The notes: generated by a model from the sequence alone, not told the origin. Numbered from the stretch's first letter, positions 53,009 through 62,677 are shown. The stretch: DNA of 64,000 nt from Bacteroidales bacterium (GCA_017539645.1 JAFYCM010000089.1:39641-103640), one strand, 5' to 3'. Translations and numbers: made by a program.

Positions 53009-53067
53009 GCCTTCGCATTTAGCAAGCAGAACGCCACCATGTGAACAAACTGTAATAAAATGATAAT

Positions 53068-53099
53068 GTCCGAGTTGCGTAAGTAGCTCGGACTTTTTT
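53068..53099 (+). terminator. Terminator after the XusAB-like pair
   Basis: Stem GTCCGAG(TT)/(AG)CTCGGAC of 9 bp with one T-G pair, followed by six T residues. Confidence 0.85.
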
Positions 53100-53153
53100 G
53101 TGCCGCAGGTACCGCACTACGTTCCTACGACTTCTGAAGTTTTCGCAGATTTA

Positions 53154-53205
53154 TTTTAGCCGCATAATTATTTATATGCGTAGCTATGCAACCTCGCGGC
53201 TAAAA
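53154..53205. repeat. Nested inverted repeat in the 53-kb intergenic gap
   Basis: Outer arms TTTTAGCCGC (53154-53163) and GCGGCTAAAA (53196-53205) are perfectly complementary; the 32-base interior holds a smaller GCATA/TATGC hairpin (53162-53179). Nothing else is recognised in the gap 53100-53388 beyond a weak TCTATTTG upstream of fkp. Confidence 0.6.
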
Positions 53206-53388
53206 ATGTGCATACATAAAAAAAGAGACACTCGTTATCACAACGCGCATCCCCTTAACCCTTTAATTTGGAAGTCACAAATATATGAAAATATCTACAA
53301 TAAACGTTAATTCTACACAATCTATTCTATTTGTATTTTTACACACTTTCATGTGCGCTCTGCTCGCATGCGTAACTATCTTATTATT

Positions 53389-56238
53389 ATGGACAAAATA
53401 ATATCTATGCCACTCGGTGTGGCCGACAAATTCAATAACATAACCAATCTCAGCACCGATGAATGGTTCGCCACAACCGATCCACAAGATGGCAGAGTGG
53501 GTTCTGGAGGTGGCACTGCGTGGGCAATTACTCAGTGCGCCAAGAGCCGCGGACTATCTATCGCCGAATATCTCAAATCGAATAAACATATAATGATTCA
53601 TGCTGGCGGTCAGAGTCGACGGCTGCCGGCCTATGGTCCATCGGGCAAGATTCTTACGCCGATTCCAGTTTTTCGCTGGAGTCGCAGTCAACGAATCGAC
53701 CAGACGCTGCTCTCACTCATCACGCAAGATTTCGAGCAGCTGATGTCTAAGGCTGGCGAGGGGCAAAATACGCTCGTTGCCAGTGGCGATGCATGGAACT
53801 TCATGCCGCAAATTCCGCCAGTGCCCGCTGCCGATGTTGTTTGTTATGGTATATGGATGCCACCGCAAACCGTCACGCATCATGGGGCTTTCTTCGCCAA
53901 ACGCGAGTCGCCGCAAGAGCTCGATTTCATGCTTCAGAAGCCGTCGCACGCTACTATCGAAGAGCTTAGCGCTTCGCATATCTTCCTTATGGATTGCGGC
54001 TTGTGGATTTTGTCCGACCACGCCGTCGAAGTACTTATGAAGAAATGTGGCTACAATGGGCGCGATTTTGCCGGCGGTCGTCCATCGTACTACGATTTGT
54101 ATTCTACGTTCGGCACGGCTCTCGGCGCCAACCCTTCGCAACGCGACATAGATATTGATAATGAAAAACTTAGCGTAGCCATGGTAGCCATCGATGGCGG
54201 CGAGTTCTACCATTTCGGCACATCGTCGGAGCTAATTTCGTCGATGGAGCGCATACAAAACCGCATCGTCGACCAGCGAAATGTGTGGCATACCAAGGTT
54301 AAACCGCAAGCATCAATATTCGTTCAGAATGCCGATTGCGCCTTCAAATTCACCGAGCATAATAATAATATCTGGATTGAGAATAGCATCGTAGGTAAAG
54401 ATTGGAATCTTTCTTCGCATAATATTATTACGGGCGTTCCCGAGAACAATTGGAAGGTCTCTTTGCCCGACGGCTGCTGCATAGATATTATTCCTATAAA
54501 TAATGATGAGTGGTGCATACGTCCTTACGGCATCAACGACGCGTTCAAAGGCGCGGTAGGCGACGACTCTACTACATATTTAGGTGTGCCGTTTGCTACA
54601 TGGCTTGGTGCGCATAACATAACGCTCACCGACTTGAATATTGCACCTGACGTCGACATTCAATCTGCGCCGATTTTTTCTGTAGTAAAAAACATCAGTG
54701 AAAGCATTATCAACTGGCTTATTGGCACTTACGACAACGACGCTGCACGAAGCGAATACCTATCCGCTCGCCGCATCAGTGCCGACGAGGTAAGTATGTA
54801 TATAAACCTCGACCGACTTTTTGCTCAGCGCCGACGCCTGCTTTGCAAGAATCTGCCCGCGCTTGCAGCCAATCGCCGCAGTGTATTCTACCAAACCGAC
54901 CTCAAGGCTATGGCAAAGATTTTTGCCGACGAGCATCTGCCGTTGCCTGCGCCACTCTCGCCCGACGAGAATATTATGACTCGTATGCGCGACAGCATGT
55001 TCCGCTCTGAGGTGCTGCAACTCAGCGGCAAAGATGGCCGCAACGAGCACGAGGAGGCATTCCGCCTACTTCGCGACGCCATTCGCTACACGGCTGGAAA
55101 AGCACCCATTCCTCATTGCAACGTCTTTGCCGATCAAGTGGTGTGTGGCCGTGCACCAGCTCGCCTCGATTTGGCTGGCGGCTGGAGCGACACTCCGCCT
55201 ATATGTATGCAAAATGGCGGTCATGTGGTGAATATCGCGGTGGAGATGAACGGACAGCCACCTATTCAGGCATACATACGCCTACTCGATGAACATAAGA
55301 TTGTTATGCGCTCCATCGACAACGGCGGCGTGGAGGTAGTTGAGAGCTACGACGACCTTGCCAATTACAACGTTGTCGGCTCGGCATTCTCCATACCTAA
55401 GGCAGCACTTTGTCTCTCAGGCTTCCATCCCGATTTTTGCGGAGCTAGCTATGGTTCTCTGAAAGAGCAACTGCAAGAGTTTGGCGGCGGCATGGAGATT
55501 TCGCTCCTCGTAGCTATTCCCAAAGGTTCAGGTCTTGGCACAAGTTCCATTTTGGCTGGCGCTATTTTAGGTACGCTGAGCGACTTCTGTGGTCTTGGCT
55601 GGAGTCAAGCACACGTCTGCCATCTGACGCTCATCTTGGAGCAACTTCTCACTACGGGCGGCGGTTGGCAAGACCAATATGGCGGCATAGTGGGCGGGCT
55701 GAAACTTCTATCGTCTGTACCGGGCGATCAGTCGGACATAGATATTCGCCTGCTGCCAGAGAGAATATTTACGCATCCTAAGTATCAAGGGCGTTGGTTG
55801 CTCTACTACACTGGCATAACGCGAGTAGCTAAAAACATCCTCAACGAGATTGTTCGCGGCATGTTCCTTGGCGAGGCTAAGCGCATAAATATCATCAAAG
55901 AGATAAATATGCTCGCACTCGATTTAGCCAACGCGCTCCAACACGACGACTTCGAGAAAGTTGGACTTATGCTGCGCAAGTCGTGGCATCTGAACTGCAC
56001 GCTCGATTCGGGCACATGTCCAGCGGAAGTGAAGCGCATAACGGACGCCATAGATAAGTATGCACTTGGCTACAAGCTACTTGGCGCTGGCGGTGGTGGC
56101 TATATGCTCATCTGCGCCAAAGACAGTGTTTCGGCAGACCTCATTCGTCAGACGCTTACCAGCAATCCACCCAACGCCAAAGCACGCTTCGTGGAGATGA
56201 CACTAAGCAAAGAGGGCTTACAGATTTCACGAAGTTGA
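53389..56238 (+). CDS. fkp: Bifunctional fucokinase / GDP-fucose pyrophosphorylase
   Basis: 949 residues from the ATG at 53389, the start that matches the family; a longer frame reaches 53353. The N-terminal half is the nucleotidyltransferase, with HAGGQSRRLPAYGPSGKILTP (71-91) for GTP binding. The C-terminal GHMP kinase has LAGGWSDTPPIC, the phosphate loop PKGSGLGTSSILAG (about 711-724) and GAGGGGYMLI near residue 898. It turns free L-fucose into GDP-fucose by the salvage route, used for capsule and glycoprotein fucosylation in Bacteroides. Motifs are all intact. No fucose transporter or fucosyltransferase is adjacent. Confidence 0.95.
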   Translation: MDKIISMPLGVADKFNNITNLSTDEWFATTDPQDGRVGSGGGTAWAITQCAKSRGLSIAEYLKSNKHIMIHAGGQSRRLPAYGPSGKILTPIPVFRWSRSQRIDQTLLSLITQDFEQLMSKAGEGQNTLVASGDAWNFMPQIPPVPAADVVCYGIWMPPQTVTHHGAFFAKRESPQELDFMLQKPSHATIEELSASHIFLMDCGLWILSDHAVEVLMKKCGYNGRDFAGGRPSYYDLYSTFGTALGANPSQRDIDIDNEKLSVAMVAIDGGEFYHFGTSSELISSMERIQNRIVDQRNVWHTKVKPQASIFVQNADCAFKFTEHNNNIWIENSIVGKDWNLSSHNIITGVPENNWKVSLPDGCCIDIIPINNDEWCIRPYGINDAFKGAVGDDSTTYLGVPFATWLGAHNITLTDLNIAPDVDIQSAPIFSVVKNISESIINWLIGTYDNDAARSEYLSARRISADEVSMYINLDRLFAQRRRLLCKNLPALAANRRSVFYQTDLKAMAKIFADEHLPLPAPLSPDENIMTRMRDSMFRSEVLQLSGKDGRNEHEEAFRLLRDAIRYTAGKAPIPHCNVFADQVVCGRAPARLDLAGGWSDTPPICMQNGGHVVNIAVEMNGQPPIQAYIRLLDEHKIVMRSIDNGGVEVVESYDDLANYNVVGSAFSIPKAALCLSGFHPDFCGASYGSLKEQLQEFGGGMEISLLVAIPKGSGLGTSSILAGAILGTLSDFCGLGWSQAHVCHLTLILEQLLTTGGGWQDQYGGIVGGLKLLSSVPGDQSDIDIRLLPERIFTHPKYQGRWLLYYTGITRVAKNILNEIVRGMFLGEAKRINIIKEINMLALDLANALQHDDFEKVGLMLRKSWHLNCTLDSGTCPAEVKRITDAIDKYALGYKLLGAGGGGYMLICAKDSVSADLIRQTLTSNPPNAKARFVEMTLSKEGLQISRS

Positions 56239-56320
56239 CTTTTATAATTACGAGTTGCGAATTATGAGTTACGAGTAGCTCCGATTATGAATTTTCAATT
56301 CTCAATTTTCAATTTTCAAT
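56239..56320. repeat. Short AT-rich repeat cluster
   Basis: Two kinds of short repeats: ATTACGAGTT/AATTATGAGTTACGAG-type units, then four copies of TCAATTnTCAATT-type units that end directly at the next gene's ATG. Style resembles the array at 40253. Confidence 0.6.
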
Positions 56321-57070
56321 ATGATAGGTGCTATTATAGGCGATATTGCTGGCTCTGTATTTGAGTTTCGCAATACATACGATTACAATTTCCCACTCTT
56401 TGCCGATGGCTCGGCTTATACCGACGATACTATATGTACTATAGCTATTGCAGATGCTATTCTTCGCGGCGGCAGCTACGAGGAGCGTCTGCATACGTGG
56501 TGTCGTAAATATCCCGACCCGAAAGGCGCATACGGCGGCAGTTTTTCGCGTTGGATTATGAGTGACAAGCCAAAGCCATATGGCAGTTATGGCAACGGTT
56601 CAGCAATGCGTGTAAGCCCAGTGGGTTGGGCATTCAACAATAAAAAAAAGGTTGCTGCCGAGGCAAAGAAGACGGCCGAGTGCACGCATAACCATCGTGA
56701 AGGCATAAAAGGCGCGGTAGCAGTGGCGAAAGCTATATTTATGCTACGTACTACCAACGACAAAAATTCGCTCAACGACATTATAGCTACATACGAAGGC
56801 TACAAACGTCCGGAGCGCGGCGTGTTCGACGTGACGTGCCAAGGTTGCGTGCCATTGGCGCTCGACATAATTATGCAGAGCCGCCACTTCGAAGATGCCA
56901 TTCGCCTCGCAGTATCGTACGGTGGCGATTCCGATACACTGGGTGCAATAGTTGGCAGCATGGCCGAGGCTATATACGAAGTGCCAGATTTCTTGCGCGA
57001 AGAGGTCATGTCAATATTGCCAAACGAAATGGCACGCGTAGTAGCGGAGTTTGAGGCTAAGTATAAATAA
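56321..57070 (+). CDS. ADP-ribosylglycohydrolase family protein
   Basis: 249 residues. N-terminal GAIIGDIAGSVFEF, metal-binding TDDT (about 34-37), and the C-terminal YGGDSDTLGAIVGSMAEA, which supplies the second metal site. These enzymes remove ADP-ribose from proteins, nucleic acids or small molecules using two Mg2+. GGDSD stands where GGDTD is usual, a conservative change. No ADP-ribosyltransferase gene is nearby. It follows fkp after an AT-rich repeat cluster and precedes the promoter at 57088. Confidence 0.92.
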   Translation: MIGAIIGDIAGSVFEFRNTYDYNFPLFADGSAYTDDTICTIAIADAILRGGSYEERLHTWCRKYPDPKGAYGGSFSRWIMSDKPKPYGSYGNGSAMRVSPVGWAFNNKKKVAAEAKKTAECTHNHREGIKGAVAVAKAIFMLRTTNDKNSLNDIIATYEGYKRPERGVFDVTCQGCVPLALDIIMQSRHFEDAIRLAVSYGGDSDTLGAIVGSMAEAIYEVPDFLREEVMSILPNEMARVVAEFEAKYK

Positions 57071-57087
57071 TTATGGCGCCCCAACGC

Positions 57088-57095
57088 TATATTTG
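57088..57095 (+). promoter_or_regulatory. -7 promoter element TATATTTG
   Basis: Exact TAnnTTTG match 54 bases before the start of the CDP-glycerol-type transferase gene. Confidence 0.55.
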
Positions 57096-57149
57096 CCACT
57101 CGATAATTTATGATGACACATAAGCATTACCAATAGTAACTATTTAGAA

Positions 57150-58205
57150 ATGAGAATATTACTTTTCTGCGAAAATAAATACGCCATCGACATACTCAAT
57201 CCGCTGCAAGAGGAGGCGCAAAAGGATAGCAGCAACGAAGTGCTTTGGTACGTTCACGCGCTCAAAATTCCGAATTTTCCGCTGAAAGATAGCGTTCGAT
57301 ATACCAATTCGATACAGGAAGCTTACGACTTCAAGCCCGAGGCAATTTTCTGCCCGGGAAACATTGTACCATACTACTTGTCGGGTGTGAAGGTGCAGAT
57401 ATTCCATGGCTATGCCGCAGAGAAGAAAGACCACTGGATTATTCGTAGATATTTCGACACATACTTCACCCAAGGTCCATACTTCACTTCTCATTTTGAG
57501 GCGCTTTCGCATAAGTATAAAGATTTTGAGGTGCGCGAAACAGGTTGGACCAAGCAAGATTGGATTGCCCGCCATCTGCACGACTTCGACGAGGATAAGC
57601 AACGTCTGCTGACCGAGCATAACAAAAAACGCATAGCTATTTATGCACCAACTTTTTCGCCAAAGCTCACCTCATTGCCGCACATCAAAGGCGCTCTCGA
57701 GCATCTGCTTGAAGCCGAGAAAGATCTATTACTCGTTATGAAGTTCCATCCGCTCACGGCAAAACAGTGGACCGACGAATATCAAGAGTGGGCAAGTAAG
57801 CGCAACGATGCTATTTATATTGATGCAGGCGAAAACGTCACTAAATATCAACTAATGAGCGATGTGATGATTAGCGACACATCATCGGCTGTGTATGAAT
57901 TTTTGCTACTCGACCGCCCTGTGATTACGCTAAATACCATTGCAAAGGATATTTATTGGGAGAATATAACCGATGCATCGCAACTAACGACGGCATTCAA
58001 CAAAGCCATCAACGACCCCGAAAGCATCGCAAAACGCCGCTGGATTGTTGAAAATTACGATCCATACAACGACGGACGTTGCTGCGCACGTATGCTCGAA
58101 CAGGCTAAGGACTATATCGCTCGACATGGCGTACCCGAGAAGCGCAAGCTAAACCTTTGGCGTAAGTATGCAAGTATCAAGACTTTCGGTAGGATAAAGA
58201 AATAA
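57150..58205 (+). CDS. CDP-glycerol glycerophosphotransferase-like protein
   Basis: 351 residues. GT-B-like fold with the family's motifs: VQIFHGYAAEKKD near residue 82-94, IAIYAPTFSPKLTS (about 161-174), MKFHPLTAKQ, and the donor-site SDTSSAVYEFLLLDRPVI (about 245-262). Family members transfer glycerol- or ribitol-phosphate from CDP-polyols to teichoic-acid-like or capsular polymers. In a Gram-negative context it probably decorates a surface glycan. Followed by a glycosyltransferase gene after 6 bases. Confidence 0.85.
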   Translation: MRILLFCENKYAIDILNPLQEEAQKDSSNEVLWYVHALKIPNFPLKDSVRYTNSIQEAYDFKPEAIFCPGNIVPYYLSGVKVQIFHGYAAEKKDHWIIRRYFDTYFTQGPYFTSHFEALSHKYKDFEVRETGWTKQDWIARHLHDFDEDKQRLLTEHNKKRIAIYAPTFSPKLTSLPHIKGALEHLLEAEKDLLLVMKFHPLTAKQWTDEYQEWASKRNDAIYIDAGENVTKYQLMSDVMISDTSSAVYEFLLLDRPVITLNTIAKDIYWENITDASQLTTAFNKAINDPESIAKRRWIVENYDPYNDGRCCARMLEQAKDYIARHGVPEKRKLNLWRKYASIKTFGRIKK

Positions 58206-58211
58206 TTCTGT

Positions 58212-58979
58212 ATGAACGAGAACAAAATATCGGTAGTAATAAATACATACAACGAGAGCGCGACGCTTGCCGAAACGGTGCAGCACGTGAAAGACTTCGA
58301 CGAGATTGTTGTTTGTGACATGGAAAGCACGGACAACACCGTTGCTATTGCGCAAAGCCTCGGTTGTCGCGTGGTTACATTCCCCAAAGGCAATTACAAC
58401 ATAGTTGAACCGGCTCGCGATTTTGCCATTCATGCGGCTACATATCCGTGGGTTCTGGTAGTCGATGCCGATGAAATCATTACAGCCGAACTCCGCGAAT
58501 ATCTTTATTCATACATAAACAGCGAAAACCATGCGACTGGGTTGCTCATTCCACGTAAAAACTACGTGATGAATCAGTTCGTGAAGAACTCGTACCCAGA
58601 TTACCAACTTCGTTTTTTTATGAAGGACAAAACCACGTGGCCGCCTCTCGTTCATGCCAAGCCAAACATCAATGGCGAAGTAGGAAAAGTGCCGTCAGCC
58701 GACCATAAGTTGGCCATGATACACAAGTCGATGAGCGTATATACGAAGTTGGCCAAGATGAATACTTACACCTCCAACGAGGTAGTTAAGCGCAAGAATG
58801 AGAGCGTTAGCCTGCTGCGTATGTTTGTGAAACCAACATTCCGATTTTTCCTTCACTACATAATAAAGGGAGGCATTTTTCAAGGCGTGAGTGGCTTGGT
58901 GCTCGCTATAAACGAGGCCAACTACAAATTCTATACGCTTGTGAAAATCTGGGAAGCTAAGAACGGGGAGAGAAATTAG
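58212..58979 (+). CDS. Family 2 glycosyltransferase (WaaE/KdtX-like)
   Basis: 255 residues. GT-A fold: N-terminal KISVVINTYNESATLAETV, CDMESTDNTVAIAQSLGC and the metal-binding VLVVDADEIITAEL (DAD near 82-84). The length and following YQLRFFMKD segment fit the lipopolysaccharide core beta-glucosyltransferase group (WaaE/KdtX). It is in one operon with the CDP-glycerol-type gene, so both likely act on lipooligosaccharide or a related glycan. Confidence 0.88.
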   Translation: MNENKISVVINTYNESATLAETVQHVKDFDEIVVCDMESTDNTVAIAQSLGCRVVTFPKGNYNIVEPARDFAIHAATYPWVLVVDADEIITAELREYLYSYINSENHATGLLIPRKNYVMNQFVKNSYPDYQLRFFMKDKTTWPPLVHAKPNINGEVGKVPSADHKLAMIHKSMSVYTKLAKMNTYTSNEVVKRKNESVSLLRMFVKPTFRFFLHYIIKGGIFQGVSGLVLAINEANYKFYTLVKIWEAKNGERN

Positions 58980-59010
58980 TACTTTCCCTTTTTACATATA
59001 AGCATTTCAT

Positions 59011-59053
59011 AAAAAAGAAAACATCACCAAAACTTTCGCTTTGATGATGTTAT
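59011..59053 (-). terminator. Terminator of tRNA-Cys, possibly bidirectional
   Basis: Arms AACATCA and TGATGTT with added CAAA/TTTG pairing; the minus strand continues in TTCTTTTTT. The plus strand tail is weaker (TATTTTC). Confidence 0.65.
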
Positions 59054-59059
59054 TTTCTG

Positions 59060-59131
59060 AGGTCGGTAGCAGATTCGAACTGCTGTAAGCGGTTTTGCAG
59101 ACCGGTGACTAAGCCACTCATCCAACCGACC
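59060..59131 (-). tRNA. tRNA-Cys (GCA)
   Basis: On the minus strand, acceptor GGTCGGT/ACCGACC, anticodon loop CTGCAAA (anticodon GCA), T stem AGCAG/CTGCT with loop TTCGAAT. Discriminator is T, the identity base of tRNA-Cys. The outermost anticodon-stem pair is a C-C mismatch. CCA not encoded. Confidence 0.93.
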
Positions 59132-59144
59132 GTCATTTGCGCCA

Positions 59145-59174
59145 CAAAAGTAGTCGTAATTTTGTGTAGTGCAA
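59145..59174 (-). promoter_or_regulatory. Promoter of tRNA-Cys
   Basis: Minus strand: TTG (complement of 59172-59174), 19-base spacer, TACTTTTG (complement of 59145-59152). Confidence 0.75.
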
Positions 59175-59216
59175 TAGCAAAATGCGTTTTTTTCTGCGGC
59201 GCGTAAATATTTATGA

Positions 59217-61007
59217 CTATTCGTCGAGCTTCAAGACAGCAAGGAATGCTTTCTGTGGCACTTCCACGTTGCCTATCTGCTTCATGCGTTTTTTGCCTTC
59301 TTTCTGTTTCTCAAGCAGTTTACGCTTACGCGACACGTCACCACCATAACATTTGGCGGTTACATCTTTACGAACGGCCTTTATAGTCTCGCGAGCAATA
59401 ATCTTGGCACCGATAGCTGCTTGAATAGCCACGTCGAACTGCTGGCGTGGTATAAGGTCTTTCAACTTTGCGCACATCTTACGGCCGATACCCACAGCAT
59501 TGTCGAAGAATGTGAGCGTAGACAGCGCGTCGACCTTTTCGCCATTGAGCAGAATATCCATTTTGGCGAGGTTGCTCGGACGATACTCAAGCGGCTGATA
59601 GTCGAACGAAGCGTAGCCGCGCGAAATACTCTTGAGTTTGTCGTAGAAGTCGAATACAATTTCGGCGAGCGGCATCTCGTATTCAAGTTCTACGCGATCG
59701 GCAGCTATGTATGTCTGATGAGTCAATGTACCACGTTTGTTGAGGCACAGCGTCATTATCGGACCTATATATTCCGACTTGGTGATGACTTGCGCTTTTA
59801 TGTATGGCTCTTCTACGTGATCTATTACGGTTGGCTCAGGCAGCGCACTCGGCGTATGCACCTCAACCACTTCGCCCTTGCGCGTGATGGCTTTGTAAGG
59901 CACGTTTGGCACAGTAGTTATGACCGATTGATTGAACTCACGGTCGAGGCGCTCTTGAATAATCTCCATGTGCAGCAAACCAAGGAAGCCACAGCGGAAT
60001 CCGAAGCCCAACGCAAGCGACGATTCGGGTTGGAACGTCAGCGAGGCATCGTTGAGCTGAAGCTTTTCTATCGATGCGCGAAGGTCTTCGTAATCGTCAG
60101 TAGATATTGGATAGATACCGGCGAACACCATCGGCTTAACCTCCTCGAAACCAGCAATTGCATTCTCGCACGGGCGCTCCACATGTGTTATGGTATCGCC
60201 CACCTTCACCTCACGACTCGTCTTTATACCAGAAATTATATAACCAACGTCGCCCGTTTCGAGCGTCTTGCGCGGCTCAAAGTCGAGGCGCAGAACGCCA
60301 ATCTCGTCGGCATCGTACTCTTTGCCCGTAGCCACAAACTTCACGAGGTCGCCCGTATTTATTGAGCCGTTCACCACTTTGAAATATGCAATGATGCCGC
60401 GGAACGAGTTGAAAACTGAGTCGAAAATCAAGCACTGAAGCGGCGCTTTCGGGTCGCCCACGGGGTGCGGAATTTTCTCTACAATGGCGCGCAAAATATC
60501 ATCGACGCCTTCACCCGTCTTACCACTTGCGCGAATAATATCCTCGCGTTTGCAACCAAGAAGTTCTATTATCTCATCTTCGACCTCTTCGGGCATGGCG
60601 TTTGGCATATCCATCTTATTCATCACCGGAATAATCTCGAGGTCGTGATTAATAGCCTGATAAAGGTTCGAAATCGTCTGAGCCTGAATACCTTGCGTAG
60701 CATCGACTACAAGGAGAGCACCTTCGCACGCAGCAATAGAGCGCGAAACTTCATACGAAAAATCGACGTGTCCCGGAGTGTCGATGAGGTTAAGTACGTA
60801 TTTCTTACCATCGAGCACGTAGTCCATCTGAATAGCGTGACTTTTTATAGTTATGCCGCGCTCACGTTCGAGGTCCATATCGTCGAGCACTTGCGCTTGC
60901 ATCTCTTGCTTCGCAACGGTGTTGGTACGTTCCAAAAGTCGGTCGGCAAGGGTCGATTTGCCGTGGTCTATATGTGCAATGATGCAGAAGTTTCTTATAT
61001 TCTCCAT
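59217..61007 (-). CDS. lepA: Elongation factor 4 (LepA)
   Basis: 596 residues from the ATG at 61007, giving [20 protein letters not shown]; the frame extends 7 codons further without family support. Motifs: G1 [10 protein letters not shown]2 RERGIT, G3 DTPGHVD, G4 NKMD, and the LepA-specific C-terminal domain. It is a ribosome-associated GTPase that helps stalled or mis-set ribosomes and initiation. The gene stands alone. Its leader carries a terminator-like hairpin at 61026-61056. Confidence 0.97.
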   Translation of the reverse strand: MENIRNFCIIAHIDHGKSTLADRLLERTNTVAKQEMQAQVLDDMDLERERGITIKSHAIQMDYVLDGKKYVLNLIDTPGHVDFSYEVSRSIAACEGALLVVDATQGIQAQTISNLYQAINHDLEIIPVMNKMDMPNAMPEEVEDEIIELLGCKREDIIRASGKTGEGVDDILRAIVEKIPHPVGDPKAPLQCLIFDSVFNSFRGIIAYFKVVNGSINTGDLVKFVATGKEYDADEIGVLRLDFEPRKTLETGDVGYIISGIKTSREVKVGDTITHVERPCENAIAGFEEVKPMVFAGIYPISTDDYEDLRASIEKLQLNDASLTFQPESSLALGFGFRCGFLGLLHMEIIQERLDREFNQSVITTVPNVPYKAITRKGEVVEVHTPSALPEPTVIDHVEEPYIKAQVITKSEYIGPIMTLCLNKRGTLTHQTYIAADRVELEYEMPLAEIVFDFYDKLKSISRGYASFDYQPLEYRPSNLAKMDILLNGEKVDALSTLTFFDNAVGIGRKMCAKLKDLIPRQQFDVAIQAAIGAKIIARETIKAVRKDVTAKCYGGDVSRKRKLLEKQKEGKKRMKQIGNVEVPQKAFLAVLKLDE

Positions 61008-61025
61008 TAACAGTATGATTTTCAA

Positions 61026-61056
61026 CAAAAAAGCCCACTCGCAATAGTAAGTGGGT
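61026..61056 (-). terminator. Terminator-like hairpin in the lepA leader
   Basis: Minus strand: stem CCCACT/AGTGGG (61050-61055 with 61034-61039), extended by one G-T pair, 10-base loop, then C and a run of T residues (complement of 61026-61032). It lies 18 bases before the lepA ATG with no gene upstream on this strand, so it looks like an attenuator. Confidence 0.6.
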
Positions 61057-61419
61057 AAGTATGTACAATTGCACGCGAAGGTACAAAAAAATACGAGTTC
61101 AGAATGTGGTGTTTGCGCGAGTACAATTGCACGAGTTGGTCTCTATTTCAAATTCGCGCAACTCATTATTTCTCGTTCAATTTCTATAACCATATAGCCA
61201 CGAACACACACCAAACACAGAGATTGAACATACTTATAAATATTTCAATAGTTCATCACATAAATAACACGAAAACGCACGTAAAATCACAACTTTTGCG
61301 TGAACAAATTTTCTTCTTTATATGCTCAAACGCAGTACAGAATGTCGCTCTTTTTCTATTTTTGTCGGCGCAAAATCTAACAGAGATAGCTCAATTTTGA
61401 ATTAATTATAACAGATTTT
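61057..61419. other. Intergenic region between lepA and marC
   Basis: TACCTTCG on the minus strand (61076-61083) is a one-mismatch -7 element likely for lepA; CAATTTTG near 61391 is a one-mismatch element on the plus strand likely for marC. I see nothing else in this AT-rich gap. Confidence 0.4.
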
Positions 61420-62010
61420 ATGAATATCAATTTTATGCAGATAGTGTCTGCATCTGTTGTTCTTTTCGCCGTGCTCGATATTATCGGTTCAATGCCTATA
61501 GTAATAGCAATGCGCGACCGAGGAGAGCACATCGACGCGTGGAAATCTACGTTGGTAGCTTTCGTTCTTTTGTTTGGTTTTATGTATCTCGGCGAAGCTC
61601 TGCTCAAGCTCTTCAGCATCGATATTCACTCGTTCGCCGTAGCTGGTGCCATAGTACTTTTGATATTGGGTATGGAGATGGTATTCGGCTTGCAAATCTT
61701 CAAGCAGGACGCGCCCCCCAATAGCGCATCTATCGTTCCTCTCGCATTTCCGTTACTTGCTGGACCAGGTTCGTTCACAACTATCATATCGCTTCGTGCC
61801 GAATATGCCGACATCAATATCATCATTGCGCTCATCCTAAATATGCTCTTTGTATATGTAGCGCTGCATTCGACGGAGAAATTTTCTAAAATACTCGGCG
61901 TAGCTGGTGTGTACGTAACTAAGAAATTTGCCGGCATCATTCTGCTTGCAATCTCAGTGCGTCTATTTATGACAAACCTTTCTCCGCTACTCAGCAGCAT
62001 TTCGCAATAA
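61420..62010 (+). CDS. MarC family integral membrane protein
   Basis: 196 residues with six hydrophobic segments. The N-terminal LFAVLDIIGSMPIVIAM (the family's D..G..P motif) and the middle VPLAFPLLAGPGSFTTIISL are the MarC/UPF0056 signatures. The function of the family is unresolved; an earlier link with multiple antibiotic resistance did not hold. It is followed after 7 bases by the RNase H gene. Confidence 0.93.
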   Translation: MNINFMQIVSASVVLFAVLDIIGSMPIVIAMRDRGEHIDAWKSTLVAFVLLFGFMYLGEALLKLFSIDIHSFAVAGAIVLLILGMEMVFGLQIFKQDAPPNSASIVPLAFPLLAGPGSFTTIISLRAEYADINIIIALILNMLFVYVALHSTEKFSKILGVAGVYVTKKFAGIILLAISVRLFMTNLSPLLSSISQ

Positions 62011-62017
62011 CATACTT

Positions 62018-62635
62018 ATGGCGCGAGTTAGGAAATTCTACGTAGTTTGGAACGGACGTGTGCCGGGCGTATACTCCGATTGGAATACTGCCAAAGCGCA
62101 AATAGACGGCTACGAAGGTGCACGTTTCAAAGGCTTTCTTACCGAAGAGGAGGCCGAGCAAGCGTTTCGCGCTGGTGCACCCGCCTTCCGCCCGACGCTC
62201 AAAGCCGACGTAAAGCCACAAACTGACAAAGCGCCAAAACGTTGTATTGTAGTCGATGCCGCATGTTCGGGCAATCCTGGTCCGATGGAATATCGCGGCA
62301 TTTCGCTGTGGGACGAGAAGGAGATTTTCCACATGAAGTTCGACCTCGGCACCAACAATATAGGCGAGTTTCTTGCCATAGTTCATGCCTTGGCTCTGCT
62401 GCAAAAAATAGGTATGACCGACATACCTATATATTCCGACTCGCAAATTGCAATAGGTTGGGTGAAGGCCGCTAAATGTCGCACAAAACTCACCATAGAG
62501 CCCGCCACAGTGGAACTTTTCGAACTTGTGCAACGCGCCGAGAAATGGCTTCAGACCAACCCCATAGTGACGCCAATAAATAAATGGCCAACGGCATATT
62601 GGGGCGAAATACCTGCCGACTTCGGGCGCAAATAA
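62018..62635 (+). CDS. Ribonuclease HI with N-terminal viroplasmin domain
   Basis: 205 residues. Residues 1-50 form the caulimovirus-viroplasmin (hybrid-binding) domain: KFYVVWNGRVPGVYSDWNTAKAQIDGYEGARFKGF. The RNase H domain follows with acidic residues Asp80 (VVDAACSGNPGP), Glu117 (NNIGEFLAIVHAL) and Asp141 (IYSDSQIAIGWV). It cuts RNA in RNA-DNA hybrids, such as Okazaki primers and R-loops. The C-terminal part INKWPTAYWGEIP is common to the Bacteroidota form. The fourth acidic residue is not obvious. Confidence 0.92.
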   Translation: MARVRKFYVVWNGRVPGVYSDWNTAKAQIDGYEGARFKGFLTEEEAEQAFRAGAPAFRPTLKADVKPQTDKAPKRCIVVDAACSGNPGPMEYRGISLWDEKEIFHMKFDLGTNNIGEFLAIVHALALLQKIGMTDIPIYSDSQIAIGWVKAAKCRTKLTIEPATVELFELVQRAEKWLQTNPIVTPINKWPTAYWGEIPADFGRK

Positions 62636-62677
62636 CTGCAGATTTTTAGTTTGTAAGTAATAAGTTATATGTAGTAG

